A DNA stretch of 57,890 nt from Rubrivivax sp. (GTDB taxonomy: Bacteria > Pseudomonadota > Gammaproteobacteria > Burkholderiales > Burkholderiaceae_C), in the NCBI GenBank assembly GCA_021300575.1, contig JAJTDM010000052.1:1-57890 (forward strand), read 5' to 3'. Below the pieces are notes generated by a model. The model worked only from the letters and a program-made list of their open reading frames with translations. It was not told where the DNA came from and searched no databases. Shown here piece by piece: positions 7,937-15,062 of the stretch. The translations under genes were made by a program, and so were the position numbers. Numbering within the stretch: position 1 is the stretch's first letter; every line of letters begins with the position of its first letter.

Positions 7937-8439
7937 TGCGCGGCCCTCGCTTTTCGGTCGCCCTGCTTGATCTCGATGCGGACCGATCCGACTTCGAGTG
8001 CGGGGTTGAACCGCTGGACCGCTACTTCAAGACACAGGTCAGCCAGGACATCAAACGGCGCGTGACCGCCTGCTTCACGGCACTGGATGCACAGGGGCAT
8101 ATCGCCGGCTACTACACCCTGGCTTCAGCCAGCATCTTGTTGACAGACCTGGCGGAACCTCTGGCCAGGAAGATGCCGCGCTACCCCAACGTGCCCGCCG
8201 TACGCATGGGTCGCTTGGCCGTGGATCAGAACTTCAAGGGGCAGGGACTGGGGGCAGCCTTGCTCGCTGACGCATTGCGTCGAGCCACCACCGCAGAGAT
8301 CGCCGCCTATGCCCTGGTGGTCGACGCAAAGGACCTGGCGGCCGCGGAGTTCTATGCACACCACGGGTTCATCGCAACCTCGGGACACCCACTTCTCTTG
8401 TATCTGCCGCTTGGAACCGTCAAAGGTCTGATCAAGTAG
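7936..8439 (+). CDS. GNAT-type toxin (TacT-like tRNA acetyltransferase)
   Basis: This is a 167-residue GNAT-fold protein. The acetyl-CoA-binding motif RMGRLAVDQNFKGQGLG lies at residues 90-106, and FYAHHGF at 139-145 holds the Tyr used by TacT toxins. These enzymes acetylate the amino group of charged tRNAs and stop translation. The sequence starts like TacT relatives (SDFECGVEPLDRYF). It is translationally coupled to the antitoxin. It is intact by length and motifs. Confidence 0.88.
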   Translation: MRGPRFSVALLDLDADRSDFECGVEPLDRYFKTQVSQDIKRRVTACFTALDAQGHIAGYYTLASASILLTDLAEPLARKMPRYPNVPAVRMGRLAVDQNFKGQGLGAALLADALRRATTAEIAAYALVVDAKDLAAAEFYAHHGFIATSGHPLLLYLPLGTVKGLIK

Positions 8440-8503
8440 TACGCGCGACCCCTTCCGAGTCAGACGCAGCCCGTCTTCTCAGACTGCCTAGAATCTCTCC
8501 AGT

Positions 8504-8578
8504 CCCGCCGTAGTTCAATGGATAGAACGAGTGCCTCCTAAGCGCTAGATACAGGTTCGATTCCTGTCGGTGGGACCA
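8504..8578 (+). tRNA. tRNA-Arg (anticodon CCT)
   Basis: The cloverleaf is complete over 75 bases including encoded CCA. The acceptor stem pairs CCCGCCG with CGGTGGG, the D stem GTTC with GAAC and the anticodon stem AGTGC with GCGCT. The loop CTCCTAA gives anticodon CCT, and the T arm is ACAGG-TTCGATT-CCTGT. A TAGAAT-like -10 lies about 9 bases upstream. It reads AGG codons. Toxin-antitoxin genes flank it on both sides. Confidence 0.95.
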
Positions 8579-8602
8579 TCAGTCCCCGCTGAAGGGGGCA
8601 CA

Positions 8603-9010
8603 TCAGCCGAGCAACTCCACAGGCGGCATCAACGCGAGCACCGCAGCCCGCTTGGCGAAGCGGCGGTCGAATGTTCCGAAACTCGAAGCGCGCGAACAGC
8701 GCGACAGATGCAGCGCATCGGCGAAATCGAGCCCCTTGTCGAACGCATCAAGCGCCACCAGCACCGCAGGGCGGTCTTCGAGGGTGATGTGCTCGATGCT
8801 GGCAAGCGCACGCAGCACGCGGGACACATCTCTGGCGGGCAGTTCGTAGAACCCGCGCAGGACCCACTCCAGTTCCAGCAGCACGGTCATCGAGACGAAC
8901 GATCGTTCGGACAGCGCGGCCATGGCTGCTGGCCGTTGCAGCACAGCTTGTTCATCGTCCGCGTCGTCGACGAAGAATCGCGCCAGGACGTTGGTGTCCA
9001 GGGCCCTCAT
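8603..9010 (-). CDS. PIN-domain ribonuclease toxin (VapC-like)
   Basis: This is a 135-residue PIN domain. The acidic residues expected to bind Mg2+ are present: Asp5 in ALDTNVLARFF, Glu in LLELEWVLRG, Asp in GLDFADALHLS and Asp in FGTFDRRFA. VapC toxins cleave tRNA or rRNA. The ATG overlaps the end of the AbrB-type antitoxin gene by 4 bases (ATGA). It ends only 24 bases from tRNA-Arg, convergently. Confidence 0.9.
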   Translation of the reverse strand: MRALDTNVLARFFVDDADDEQAVLQRPAAMAALSERSFVSMTVLLELEWVLRGFYELPARDVSRVLRALASIEHITLEDRPAVLVALDAFDKGLDFADALHLSRCSRASSFGTFDRRFAKRAAVLALMPPVELLG

Positions 9011-9270
9011 GATTTGCCGCGCCGCGGACGGGTCAGCAGCGACGCAGGGTCGAAATCTTCGAGTCGACGCGGCACACCGCGCGACGGCGCCTTGACCATG
9101 CCCGCCAGAGCGGCGACATCGGCCGACTCGACAGACCGGACGACTCGAAGCTTCAGCCCGTCAGACTCTTCCTGCACCTCTATCACCGCGCCCGGCCCCA
9201 TTCCGAGGCGACGCCTCATTGCAGCAGGCAGCACGATTTGACCTTTGGAGGAAACCAGGAGAGTCGACAT
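9007..9270 (-). CDS. AbrB/SpoVT-type antitoxin (VapB-like)
   Basis: This protein of about 87 residues has a swapped-hairpin AbrB DNA-binding domain (STLLVSSKGQIVLPAAMRRR, then LGMGPGAVIEV) and a C-terminal tail (SRGVPRRLEDFDPASLL) that would bind the PIN toxin. The ATG at 9270 is preferred over 9294 because GGAAAG lies 4 bases upstream and the AbrB domain then begins at residue 2. It forms a coupled operon with the downstream PIN gene. Confidence 0.88.
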   Translation of the reverse strand: MSTLLVSSKGQIVLPAAMRRRLGMGPGAVIEVQEESDGLKLRVVRSVESADVAALAGMVKAPSRGVPRRLEDFDPASLLTRPRRGKS

Positions 9271-9367
9271 GAGGCTTTCCGGAATGAGCGACATGTTCGA
9301 TCATATGGCGTCTTACTTCGTAAGTCACACCACCTTCCGCATTCGCTCCGATCGGAAGAACCACCCC

Positions 9368-10234
9368 TCAAGCCCCCAGGCCCGGCAGGAACGGGCGGCC
9401 CATCAGGGCCTGCACGAACGTGAAGGCCACCAGACCCGTGTACAGCAGGGCCGATGCGCGCACCGGCATCAAGGACAGGCCGCCGAACACGCGTGCCGAC
9501 ACCAGGGCGACGAGCGGCAGGATGTGCATCGCATGCGTGGCGAGGAAGTGCGCCACCCGCAGATCACCCCCGTCCCTCGCCCAGCCCATCACGGCGAGGC
9601 CGACCGCGTCATGGCGCGCTCCGCCCACCCAGTGCCCGCCCATCTGCGACATCGTGCCCGCCGTCACCAGGGTCAGCGGCAAGGTCAGCGCGAGCCCCCA
9701 CACCAGCCCAGCCTTCAGCGCCGGCGACAGGCCGGTGCGGGCGTTGCGGTGGATGGCCCAGGCCAGCGTGGTGCTTGCCGTGGTCAGCACCACTGCACCC
9801 ACACCCATCAAGCCGTAGAGCACCCGCAGCAGCGGGGTGGATTCGTTGAAGTGCGAGCCGGTGCCCAGGGCGGCGGCGCCTTCAATCCACAGCGCTTCAG
9901 CGATCACGGCGAACACCACGGCGCGCTCATGGCGCCGCCACCAGGGCCGGGAAGTCACCTCAGGCGAGGCATAGCGGGTGAACCAAGCCAGCGTCAGCAG
10001 ATAGACCGACAACGCGAAATGGAACTTCAGCGGCTTGACCCAGACGTTCAGCCCGTGGAGGAGCCGGGCGTCCAGGGCGAGCGCTGCCCACATCGGGAGC
10101 ATCGCCAGCGCCAGAAAGAGGCCCAGCGGCACGTAACGCGGAGCGTCCGCAGCCAGACGGCCCAGCGAGAACATGCCGTCTCGTTCAGTGGGGTGGGCGA
10201 GCGGTGCGGGGATGCACGTGACAGCAGCAGACAT
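9368..10234 (-). CDS. conserved multi-pass membrane protein, function unknown
   Basis: This is a 288-residue protein with about seven hydrophobic segments, including ARYVPLGLFLALAMLPMW-like and LLYTGLVAFTFVQALMG stretches. I do not recognise a named family. Polar residues within membrane segments (KPLKFHFALSVYLL, HAMHILPLVAL) include several His that could bind haem or metal. AGGA lies 6 bases upstream of the ATG at 10234, with an alternative ATG at 10240. It follows the ABA4-like gene on the same strand (gap 164) and probably shares its control by the broken TetR locus. Confidence 0.7.
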   Translation of the reverse strand: MSAAVTCIPAPLAHPTERDGMFSLGRLAADAPRYVPLGLFLALAMLPMWAALALDARLLHGLNVWVKPLKFHFALSVYLLTLAWFTRYASPEVTSRPWWRRHERAVVFAVIAEALWIEGAAALGTGSHFNESTPLLRVLYGLMGVGAVVLTTASTTLAWAIHRNARTGLSPALKAGLVWGLALTLPLTLVTAGTMSQMGGHWVGGARHDAVGLAVMGWARDGGDLRVAHFLATHAMHILPLVALVSARVFGGLSLMPVRASALLYTGLVAFTFVQALMGRPFLPGLGA

Positions 10235-10398
10235 CAGCATTCCTGAGAAGAAGTTCAGATCGACGCGCCACCGCCGTCGCGCGGTGGTCGGCGGAGCGGC
10301 GGCAGGCACAGATCACGCACTGGGCGTGGACGAAGACCAAGGCAAGATTGAGAGCACAGGTGGCGGCGACGTCGCAAGCGCCCGAGGGACAGAGGGAC

Positions 10399-10833
10399 TC
10401 AAGCGCCAGCTCTGGCGGGCCGGGACTTCAACGACAGGCGCAGGGCCTGGAACAGGAGGTAGCCCGCCGGGCCGAACAGGAAGGTGACGGCCAGGCAGGG
10501 CAGCAGAAGGCCATGGGCCATGCCCTCGCGCCGGGCGGTACGGGCCTCCCAGGCGCCGATCAGCAGGTCGAAGGCCAGGTAGTGCACCCACCCGGCCAGC
10601 AGCAGCCAGCGGTTCTCGAACAGCCGCGCCACGGCATCGAGGCTGTCAAAGCCGCCCGTGGAGGAGCTCCAGAACGCCAGCACCAGGGCGGCGTAGGCCG
10701 TGGACAGCAGCAGAGGTACCACCGTACCGGCGGCCGCCCCGAGCAACCGAGGTGCCAACGGCAGGAAGGCCAGCGCCAGCCAGCCGGCCAAGGCCATGGG
10801 GTTGACCCACTGAAAGAGAAGCTCTGGCGTCAT
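10399..10833 (-). CDS. ABA4-like family integral membrane protein (DUF4281)
   Basis: This is a 144-residue protein with four membrane segments. The block WVHYLAFDLLIGAWEARTAR (about residues 81-100) is the hallmark of ABA4-like proteins, named after a plant carotenoid-pathway membrane protein; bacterial members have unknown function. An AAGGAGA site lies 5 bases before the ATG. It is transcribed divergently from the TetR pseudogene across a 140-base gap containing paired operator-like repeats. Confidence 0.85.
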   Translation of the reverse strand: MTPELLFQWVNPMALAGWLALAFLPLAPRLLGAAAGTVVPLLLSTAYAALVLAFWSSSTGGFDSLDAVARLFENRWLLLAGWVHYLAFDLLIGAWEARTARREGMAHGLLLPCLAVTFLFGPAGYLLFQALRLSLKSRPARAGA

Positions 10834-10847
10834 GAAGTCTCCTTGTC

Positions 10848-10893
10848 TTGACACTGTAAAGATAAGTGTCGCGGGAAATCTATACACTGTCAA
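10848..10893. promoter_or_regulatory. candidate TetR operator between the ABA4-like gene and the tetR remnant
   Basis: A perfect inverted repeat GACACT-N9-AGTGTC occupies 10850-10870. A further copy of the half-site, ACACTGTCA, lies at 10884-10892, and its sequence ACACTGT also occurs at 10851-10857. The position, 17 bases before the ABA4-like start codon, fits repression by the neighbouring TetR protein. Confidence 0.5.
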
Positions 10894-10973
10894 ATTAAGG
10901 CACAAAACATTTTTTGAACCAGTCATCACACATCGCACCGCATCTGCCCGGCACCGCCCGACACACCAGCGCC

Positions 10974-11613
10974 ATGAAGCCACAACCCTCCCGTGCAGAA
11001 GACCCGCGTCCTGAGGACCAGGGGGAGAGGGACCACGCGCCGAACGGCCAGCGCCCGCACAAGCGTTATCACCACGGTGCCCTGCGCGCCGCGTTGCTGG
11101 ACGCAGCGGAAAGCGAGTTGGGCGAACACGGCATCGAGGGCTTCTCGCTGCGGGGTGTGGCCAAGCGGGCCGACGTCAGCCACGCCGCCCCGGCACACCA
11201 CTTTCGCGATGCCAACGGCCTGCTCACGGCGCTGGCCGCCCGCGGCTACCTCCGACCGCACCGACTACGACGACCCCGAACTCAAGAGCAGCGCGCAGGC
11301 AGCGTTCTTCGCCCTTGTCGACGGCGTGGTGCGGGTCACATCGAAAGGCGCCGCACCGTCCCGGGCGCAGCCGCCCGCAACGCCTTCACAGGCCCGCCAC
11401 CTGTTGAGCACCGGCGCACCGGAACACGCCACCGGAGCCCCGCCGGCCCACTTGCTGCAAGCCGCCGGTTCTGCCGATGTGGCGGCGGCCTGGGCCCTGG
11501 CCCATGGCCTGGCCGACCTGATGGTGGCCGGCCGCCTGCCCTCGCTGAGGGCCCTGCCGGCGCAAGAGCGCAACCACGCCATTGGCGCCATCCTCACGCG
11601 CTCGCTGCCCTGA
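10974..11613 (+). pseudogene. TetR-family regulator, broken by an out-of-frame internal deletion
   Basis: The 5' part encodes a normal TetR DNA-binding domain (YHHGALRAALLDAAE, GFSLRGVAKRADVSH) up to LLTALAARGY near 11249. The sequence then jumps in another frame to DRTDYDDPELKSSAQAAFF and a normal C-terminal WHG-type ligand domain ending at LTRSLP. About 35-45 codons expected between these parts are missing, and the joint changes the frame. The first frame would run on through unrelated sequence to 11687. The product could retain DNA binding but not normal dimerisation. The neighbouring ABA4-like and membrane genes may therefore be de-repressed. A sequencing error alone would not explain the missing segment. 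Confidence 0.8.
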
Positions 11614-11720
11614 CGACCAGGCGTCGCAACATCGGGAAACGGGGTTGTCAAGACACCACGTCGACAGCGTCAAGCGGTGCGCGCTGATGGCATAATCTAA
11701 AGCTCCGGTTGAAACCAACC

Positions 11721-11795
11721 GGGCGGTTAGCTCAGCGGTAGAGCACTGCCTTCACACGGCAGGGGTCGCAGGTTCGAACCCTGCACCGCCCACCA
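11721..11795 (+). tRNA. tRNA-Val (anticodon CAC)
   Basis: The cloverleaf is complete over 75 bases with encoded CCA. The acceptor stem pairs GGGCGGT with ACCGCCC, the D arm is GCTC-GAGC, and the anticodon stem CTGCC pairs with GGCAG around TTCACAC (anticodon CAC). The T arm is GCAGG-TTCGAAC-CCTGC. A CATAAT -10-like box lies about 27 bases upstream. Confidence 0.96.
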
Positions 11796-11823
11796 GGATT
11801 TCCGAGTGAAATCAACAACTCAG

Positions 11824-11844
11824 CGGCCCCTCGGGGCCGTTTTG
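11824..11844 (+). terminator. rho-independent terminator of tRNA-Val
   Basis: A perfect 7-base-pair stem CGGCCCC-TC-GGGGCCG is followed directly by TTTTG, 29 bases after the tRNA. The IS lies just beyond it. Confidence 0.85.
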
Positions 11845-11886
11845 CTTTGGCGGGCCAAAAGTGCCCTAAACTGAAGTTCCGCCGCC

Positions 11887-13752
11887 TTGCGCCCGAATTC
11901 TCCTGTTCCATCAAGCACTTGCGATGGATTTCGGGTTTGGGTTTCTGACTACGGCTGAATGGCCTGGATGAGCGCCATGGCGCGCTGTTGGTGTGCGGTG
12001 GCTGTGGTGAGCACCTCGAAGGTCGGTGCATCCGCGCCAGCACTGGGGGTGCGGCAGGTGTTGCGCACGACAGTGGCCATCTCCGCCATCAGGGTGGCGA
12101 AGCTGTGCACGGGTTGCTTGTCGTCGGTGTGCTTGGCTTCGGCTTTGCGCTGGGCCGAAGCCGATCGCTTGGCTGGGGCCACCGGGTCCCGCGTGGCCTT
12201 GGCGGCTTGATCGGTGTCGGCGAACATCAGTTCGCGCCAGGCCTCGCGCATATGCCACTCGACGTAGAACGCCAGCATGCACAGCAGGATGTGCGCGCGC
12301 ACCCGGTCAGCCAGGCGGTGGTGGATGGGCCGCACCTTCAAGTCCACAGTCTTCAATGAACGGAACGCCCGCTCCACATTGGACAGGGCCTTGTAGCTAC
12401 GCACACAACTGGGTGCATCCATGCGCTGCGCGTCCAGCGACGTGCGAATGACGTACAGCCCGTCCAGCGCGGCCTCGGCATCGATGGTGTCCTGCCGCCG
12501 CGCCCAGCCCAATGTGGTCTCACCGATGCTCAGCTCGAAGTGCTTGGCCACCTTGTGGCGATTGATGATCTTGCCCACCTGCACGCCGATCTTGTCCTGC
12601 CCTGCCAGCCGGCACGCATCCACGCTGACCTTGATCGTTACCAGCAGCGCCTCGGTGGCCTGCAGCAGACTCTCGCGCTTGTGCGCACGCAGCTTGGCCA
12701 AGGCGTCGTTGCGGCAGGCCACCAGGCGCTCGCCGGGATAGTCCGGCGATGTGATCTCGGCCAGGTTGCGCTGGTCGAACAGGCCCAACTGCAAATGGCC
12801 CTGCTCGACCAGCGAGCGGATCGAGACGCTCTTGAGTGCGGTGATCCAGTCGACGCCACCTTGTCCGCGAAGCTCGTCGATGGCCTTTTGCGACACCATG
12901 CCGCGGTCGCCCACCATCACCACCTGCGCCAGGCCGAAGCGCTCGCGCACGCGCTGCACGGCGGGCAGGAAGGTCAGGCTGTCGGAGGTGTTGCCCTCGA
13001 ACACCGAGACGGCCACCGGGCAGCCGCGCGCATCGGTCAGCAGCCCGTAGTTGACCTGCAGCGTGCCGGCCCGGCCGTCGCGGCTGTAGCCCCGCTTGGC
13101 CAGCGGGCAAGTGCTGCCCTCGAAGTAGCTTGACGACAGGTCATACAGCACCAACGCGTCCTGGCGCAGGTGGCGTGCGGCGAGCTTGTGCTCGATGGCG
13201 TCCTGGCGCGCCAGCAGCCAGTCCATGGCGGCGTACAGGTCGTCCTCGGCGGCATCGGCCACGCCGAAGTCCTCGGCCAAGGTCGAGCAGTGCCAGCGCC
13301 TGGAGGTGGCCAGCTTGGTGTCGGGCTGCACGATGCGCGAGGCCACCATGGCCAGAACCAGGTCGCGCTCACGGCTGGGCGGAGAGGCGATCACCGAGGC
13401 CAGACCCAGGCGCTGCATGGCAAGGGCCACGGCCTGCACGTGACCGTGGGCGCGCGAGCGCACAACCTCAAAGGCCTGAGCCACCGGCACGAAGGTCTCG
13501 CCCTGCAGCGAGCGCCGGATGATGTCGATCAGCGCATCGGGCAGGTGCGACAGATTGCCCAGGGTCTCGTTCTTGACCTTGCCGTCCTCGCGGTAGCTGC
13601 GGCGCAGCAGGTGGGTGCAGTAGACCTTGTCCTTGTAGGTCCGACGCGTAGTGACGACGTGAGCTGTTCCGGTACGAGATGGCATGCTGCAAATTATGCG
13701 TCGATGTACGACAAAACGCAAGTCACTTTAGTGACTACACATTCGGGCGCAA
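11887..13752 (-). mobile_element. IS1634-type insertion sequence
   Basis: The element contains one long transposase gene and is bounded by a perfect 12-base inverted repeat, TTGCGCCCGAAT (11887-11898) and ATTCGGGCGCAA (13741-13752). I see no clear target-site duplication directly outside these repeats, so the exact ends may extend a few bases. It sits just downstream of the tRNA-Val terminator and downstream of the 3' end of the pfkB gene on the other side. Confidence 0.75.
11949..13685 (-). CDS. IS1634-family DDE transposase
   Basis: This is a 578-residue transposase of the IS1634 branch of the IS4 superfamily. The N-terminal block (YKDKVYCTHLLRRSYREDGK) is typical. The catalytic triad is visible as Asp in LVLYDLSSSYFEG, Asp in VVMVGDRGMVS and Glu in SYKALSNVERAFRSLKT. 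The ATG at 13685 is preferred, since the upstream extension to 13721 lies in the IS end. The gene looks intact, so the element may be active. Confidence 0.92.
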   Translation of the reverse strand: MPSRTGTAHVVTTRRTYKDKVYCTHLLRRSYREDGKVKNETLGNLSHLPDALIDIIRRSLQGETFVPVAQAFEVVRSRAHGHVQAVALAMQRLGLASVIASPPSRERDLVLAMVASRIVQPDTKLATSRRWHCSTLAEDFGVADAAEDDLYAAMDWLLARQDAIEHKLAARHLRQDALVLYDLSSSYFEGSTCPLAKRGYSRDGRAGTLQVNYGLLTDARGCPVAVSVFEGNTSDSLTFLPAVQRVRERFGLAQVVMVGDRGMVSQKAIDELRGQGGVDWITALKSVSIRSLVEQGHLQLGLFDQRNLAEITSPDYPGERLVACRNDALAKLRAHKRESLLQATEALLVTIKVSVDACRLAGQDKIGVQVGKIINRHKVAKHFELSIGETTLGWARRQDTIDAEAALDGLYVIRTSLDAQRMDAPSCVRSYKALSNVERAFRSLKTVDLKVRPIHHRLADRVRAHILLCMLAFYVEWHMREAWRELMFADTDQAAKATRDPVAPAKRSASAQRKAEAKHTDDKQPVHSFATLMAEMATVVRNTCRTPSAGADAPTFEVLTTATAHQQRAMALIQAIQP

Positions 13753-13770
13753 AAAAGGCCCGAAAGGGCC
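13751..13770 (-). terminator. rho-independent terminator at the right IS end
   Basis: Read on the minus strand, GGCCC-TTTC-GGGCC is followed by TTTTTT. It would stop transcripts entering the IS from pfkB, whose stop codon is 164 bases upstream. It overlaps the outer base of the IS inverted repeat. Confidence 0.7.
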
Positions 13771-13933
13771 AAATTTGTGAGGCGTGACAGGGACTTGCTC
13801 CCGCCGCGCTTCATGTGAGGACGCGGAACTTCAGCCTAAACCGCCGGCAGGCAAATGCGGGGCCAGTGCCAGCCGGCGCTGGGGGTGCGTTTCACTCCAG
13901 CAGCGCGGCTCAGGCCAGGCCGATGCAGGTATC

Positions 13934-14839
13934 TCAGGAGGCTGCGAGCAAGGCCTCGACCTGTTCGCGGCGGGGGGCACCGGCGATACCCCCAGGCTGC
14001 AGGCACTTCAGCGCGGCTGCAGCCGCCGCGAATCGAAGTGCATCTTCGTCAGCGGCCCCTTCACCCAGGGCCACGGCCAGGGCGCCGTGGAAGGTGTCGC
14101 CCGCTGCGGTGGTGTCCACCACGGGCTGCACGACGACCGACGACAGGCAGCGCAGCGTCTCGCCGCGCCTCTGCCACCACATCGGCTGGTCATCCTGCGT
14201 CACCACCGCCACCTCGGCCCCGGCCGCCAGGGCCGCCGCCAGGCCTTGCGCCACAGTCCCCGGCTCAAAGGCTTGCAGGCCCGGCCGGGAAAACACCGCC
14301 CAGGCGCTCAGGCCGACCAGCCGCTGCAGGTCCTGCTGGGGCGCAGCATCGCCGTCCAGGATGGACAGGCGGCGCAGCGCGCGGGCTCTTTCAAGCGCGG
14401 CCTGGGCCCAGGCCGGGCAGCGCGGGTCGGTCAGCAGCACGTCGGCCGCATCGACCTGCGCGGCGTCCAAAGCAGGGGCCAGCCGCAGTGCATCACCTCG
14501 GTGGCTGACGATCAGGCGCTCACCCTGCGCATCGACGATGACGGCCGCCACCGAACTGTGCGCGCCGGCCACGCGTACAAGCCCGCCAGGGTCCACGCCT
14601 TCTTGACGGAAATGGGCCTCGATGAACGGCGCCGAAGCATCGTCGCCCACCGGGCTGGCGATGCGCACATGGGCCCCCAGGCGGGCCGCCGCCACGCAGG
14701 CATTGGCCGTCATGCCGCCCACACCGCTGCGGTAGCCGTGGGCAGGCGTCTTGGAAGGATGCTCGGGAAACGCCTGGATGCTGAACTGGTGGTCCAGCGC
14801 CACGTGGCCCACGCCCAGGATGTTGACGGGGCGGGTCAT
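13934..14839 (-). CDS. PfkB-family sugar kinase, sulfofructose kinase (YihV)-like
   Basis: This is a 301-residue ribokinase-fold enzyme. The first PfkB motif is at GVGGMTANACVAAARLGA (39-56), and the second holds the catalytic Asp in DTTAAGDTFHGALAVAL (about 239-255). Several blocks resemble E. coli YihV, the sulfofructose kinase: VDAQGERLIV, ILDGDAAPQ, FSRPGLQ and ALKCLQPGGIAGAP. Ketohexokinase-like relatives share part of this, so the substrate is uncertain. The start overlaps the end of the comC-like remnant (ATGA), so it was originally translated as the fourth gene of suyA-suyB-comC-pfkB. It is intact and probably acts on a C3-C6 sulfonated or ordinary ketose. Confidence 0.75.
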   Translation of the reverse strand: MTRPVNILGVGHVALDHQFSIQAFPEHPSKTPAHGYRSGVGGMTANACVAAARLGAHVRIASPVGDDASAPFIEAHFRQEGVDPGGLVRVAGAHSSVAAVIVDAQGERLIVSHRGDALRLAPALDAAQVDAADVLLTDPRCPAWAQAALERARALRRLSILDGDAAPQQDLQRLVGLSAWAVFSRPGLQAFEPGTVAQGLAAALAAGAEVAVVTQDDQPMWWQRRGETLRCLSSVVVQPVVDTTAAGDTFHGALAVALGEGAADEDALRFAAAAAALKCLQPGGIAGAPRREQVEALLAAS

Positions 14840-15060
14840 GGCGCTAGAGCCGCCGCCTCCGGGCCCTGCGGCGTGGGGCCCTGCTGAGCGGCCACCATCA
14901 GCTTGCCGCGTGCCACTTCAGACAGGCTCAGGTCGATCATCAGCGGGTCGGCGCCGCGCCGCGGGAAGATGGCCACCACCGGGTTGGTGCCGAAGATCGG
15001 GTGGCGCCCCCCCCTGCCGCCGGCATGGCAGCCGGGGAATTGGCGAAGCCCAAGCCCCCC
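14836..15060 (-). pseudogene. remnant of a malate/L-sulfolactate dehydrogenase (Ldh2/ComC-like) gene
   Basis: Directly after the suyB stop, the sequence GLGFANSPAAMPAAGG reads in one frame. After a run of seven G around 15004-15010 it continues in another frame as RHPIFGTNPVVAIFPRRG, then DLSLSEVARGKLMVAAQQG. These blocks belong to the Ldh2 family (malate, lactate, ureidoglycolate and sulfolactate dehydrogenases, about 340-350 residues). Only about 75 residues from the middle and the extreme C-terminus survive, so the N-terminal third and a large internal part are deleted. The stop codon still overlaps the pfkB start. In sulfolactate users, ComC oxidises sulfolactate to sulfopyruvate beside suyAB, which fits this position. 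Confidence 0.75.
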
Positions 15061-15062
15061 AT

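Noticed and set aside
9245..10246. Long plus-strand frame opposite the seven-helix membrane protein
   Set aside because: Composition is Gln/His/Arg-rich and the minus strand has clear membrane segments.
10890..10930. AT-rich patch before the TetR remnant as a phage or integron attachment site
   Set aside because: No integrase, no matching copy and a better explanation as a promoter/operator.
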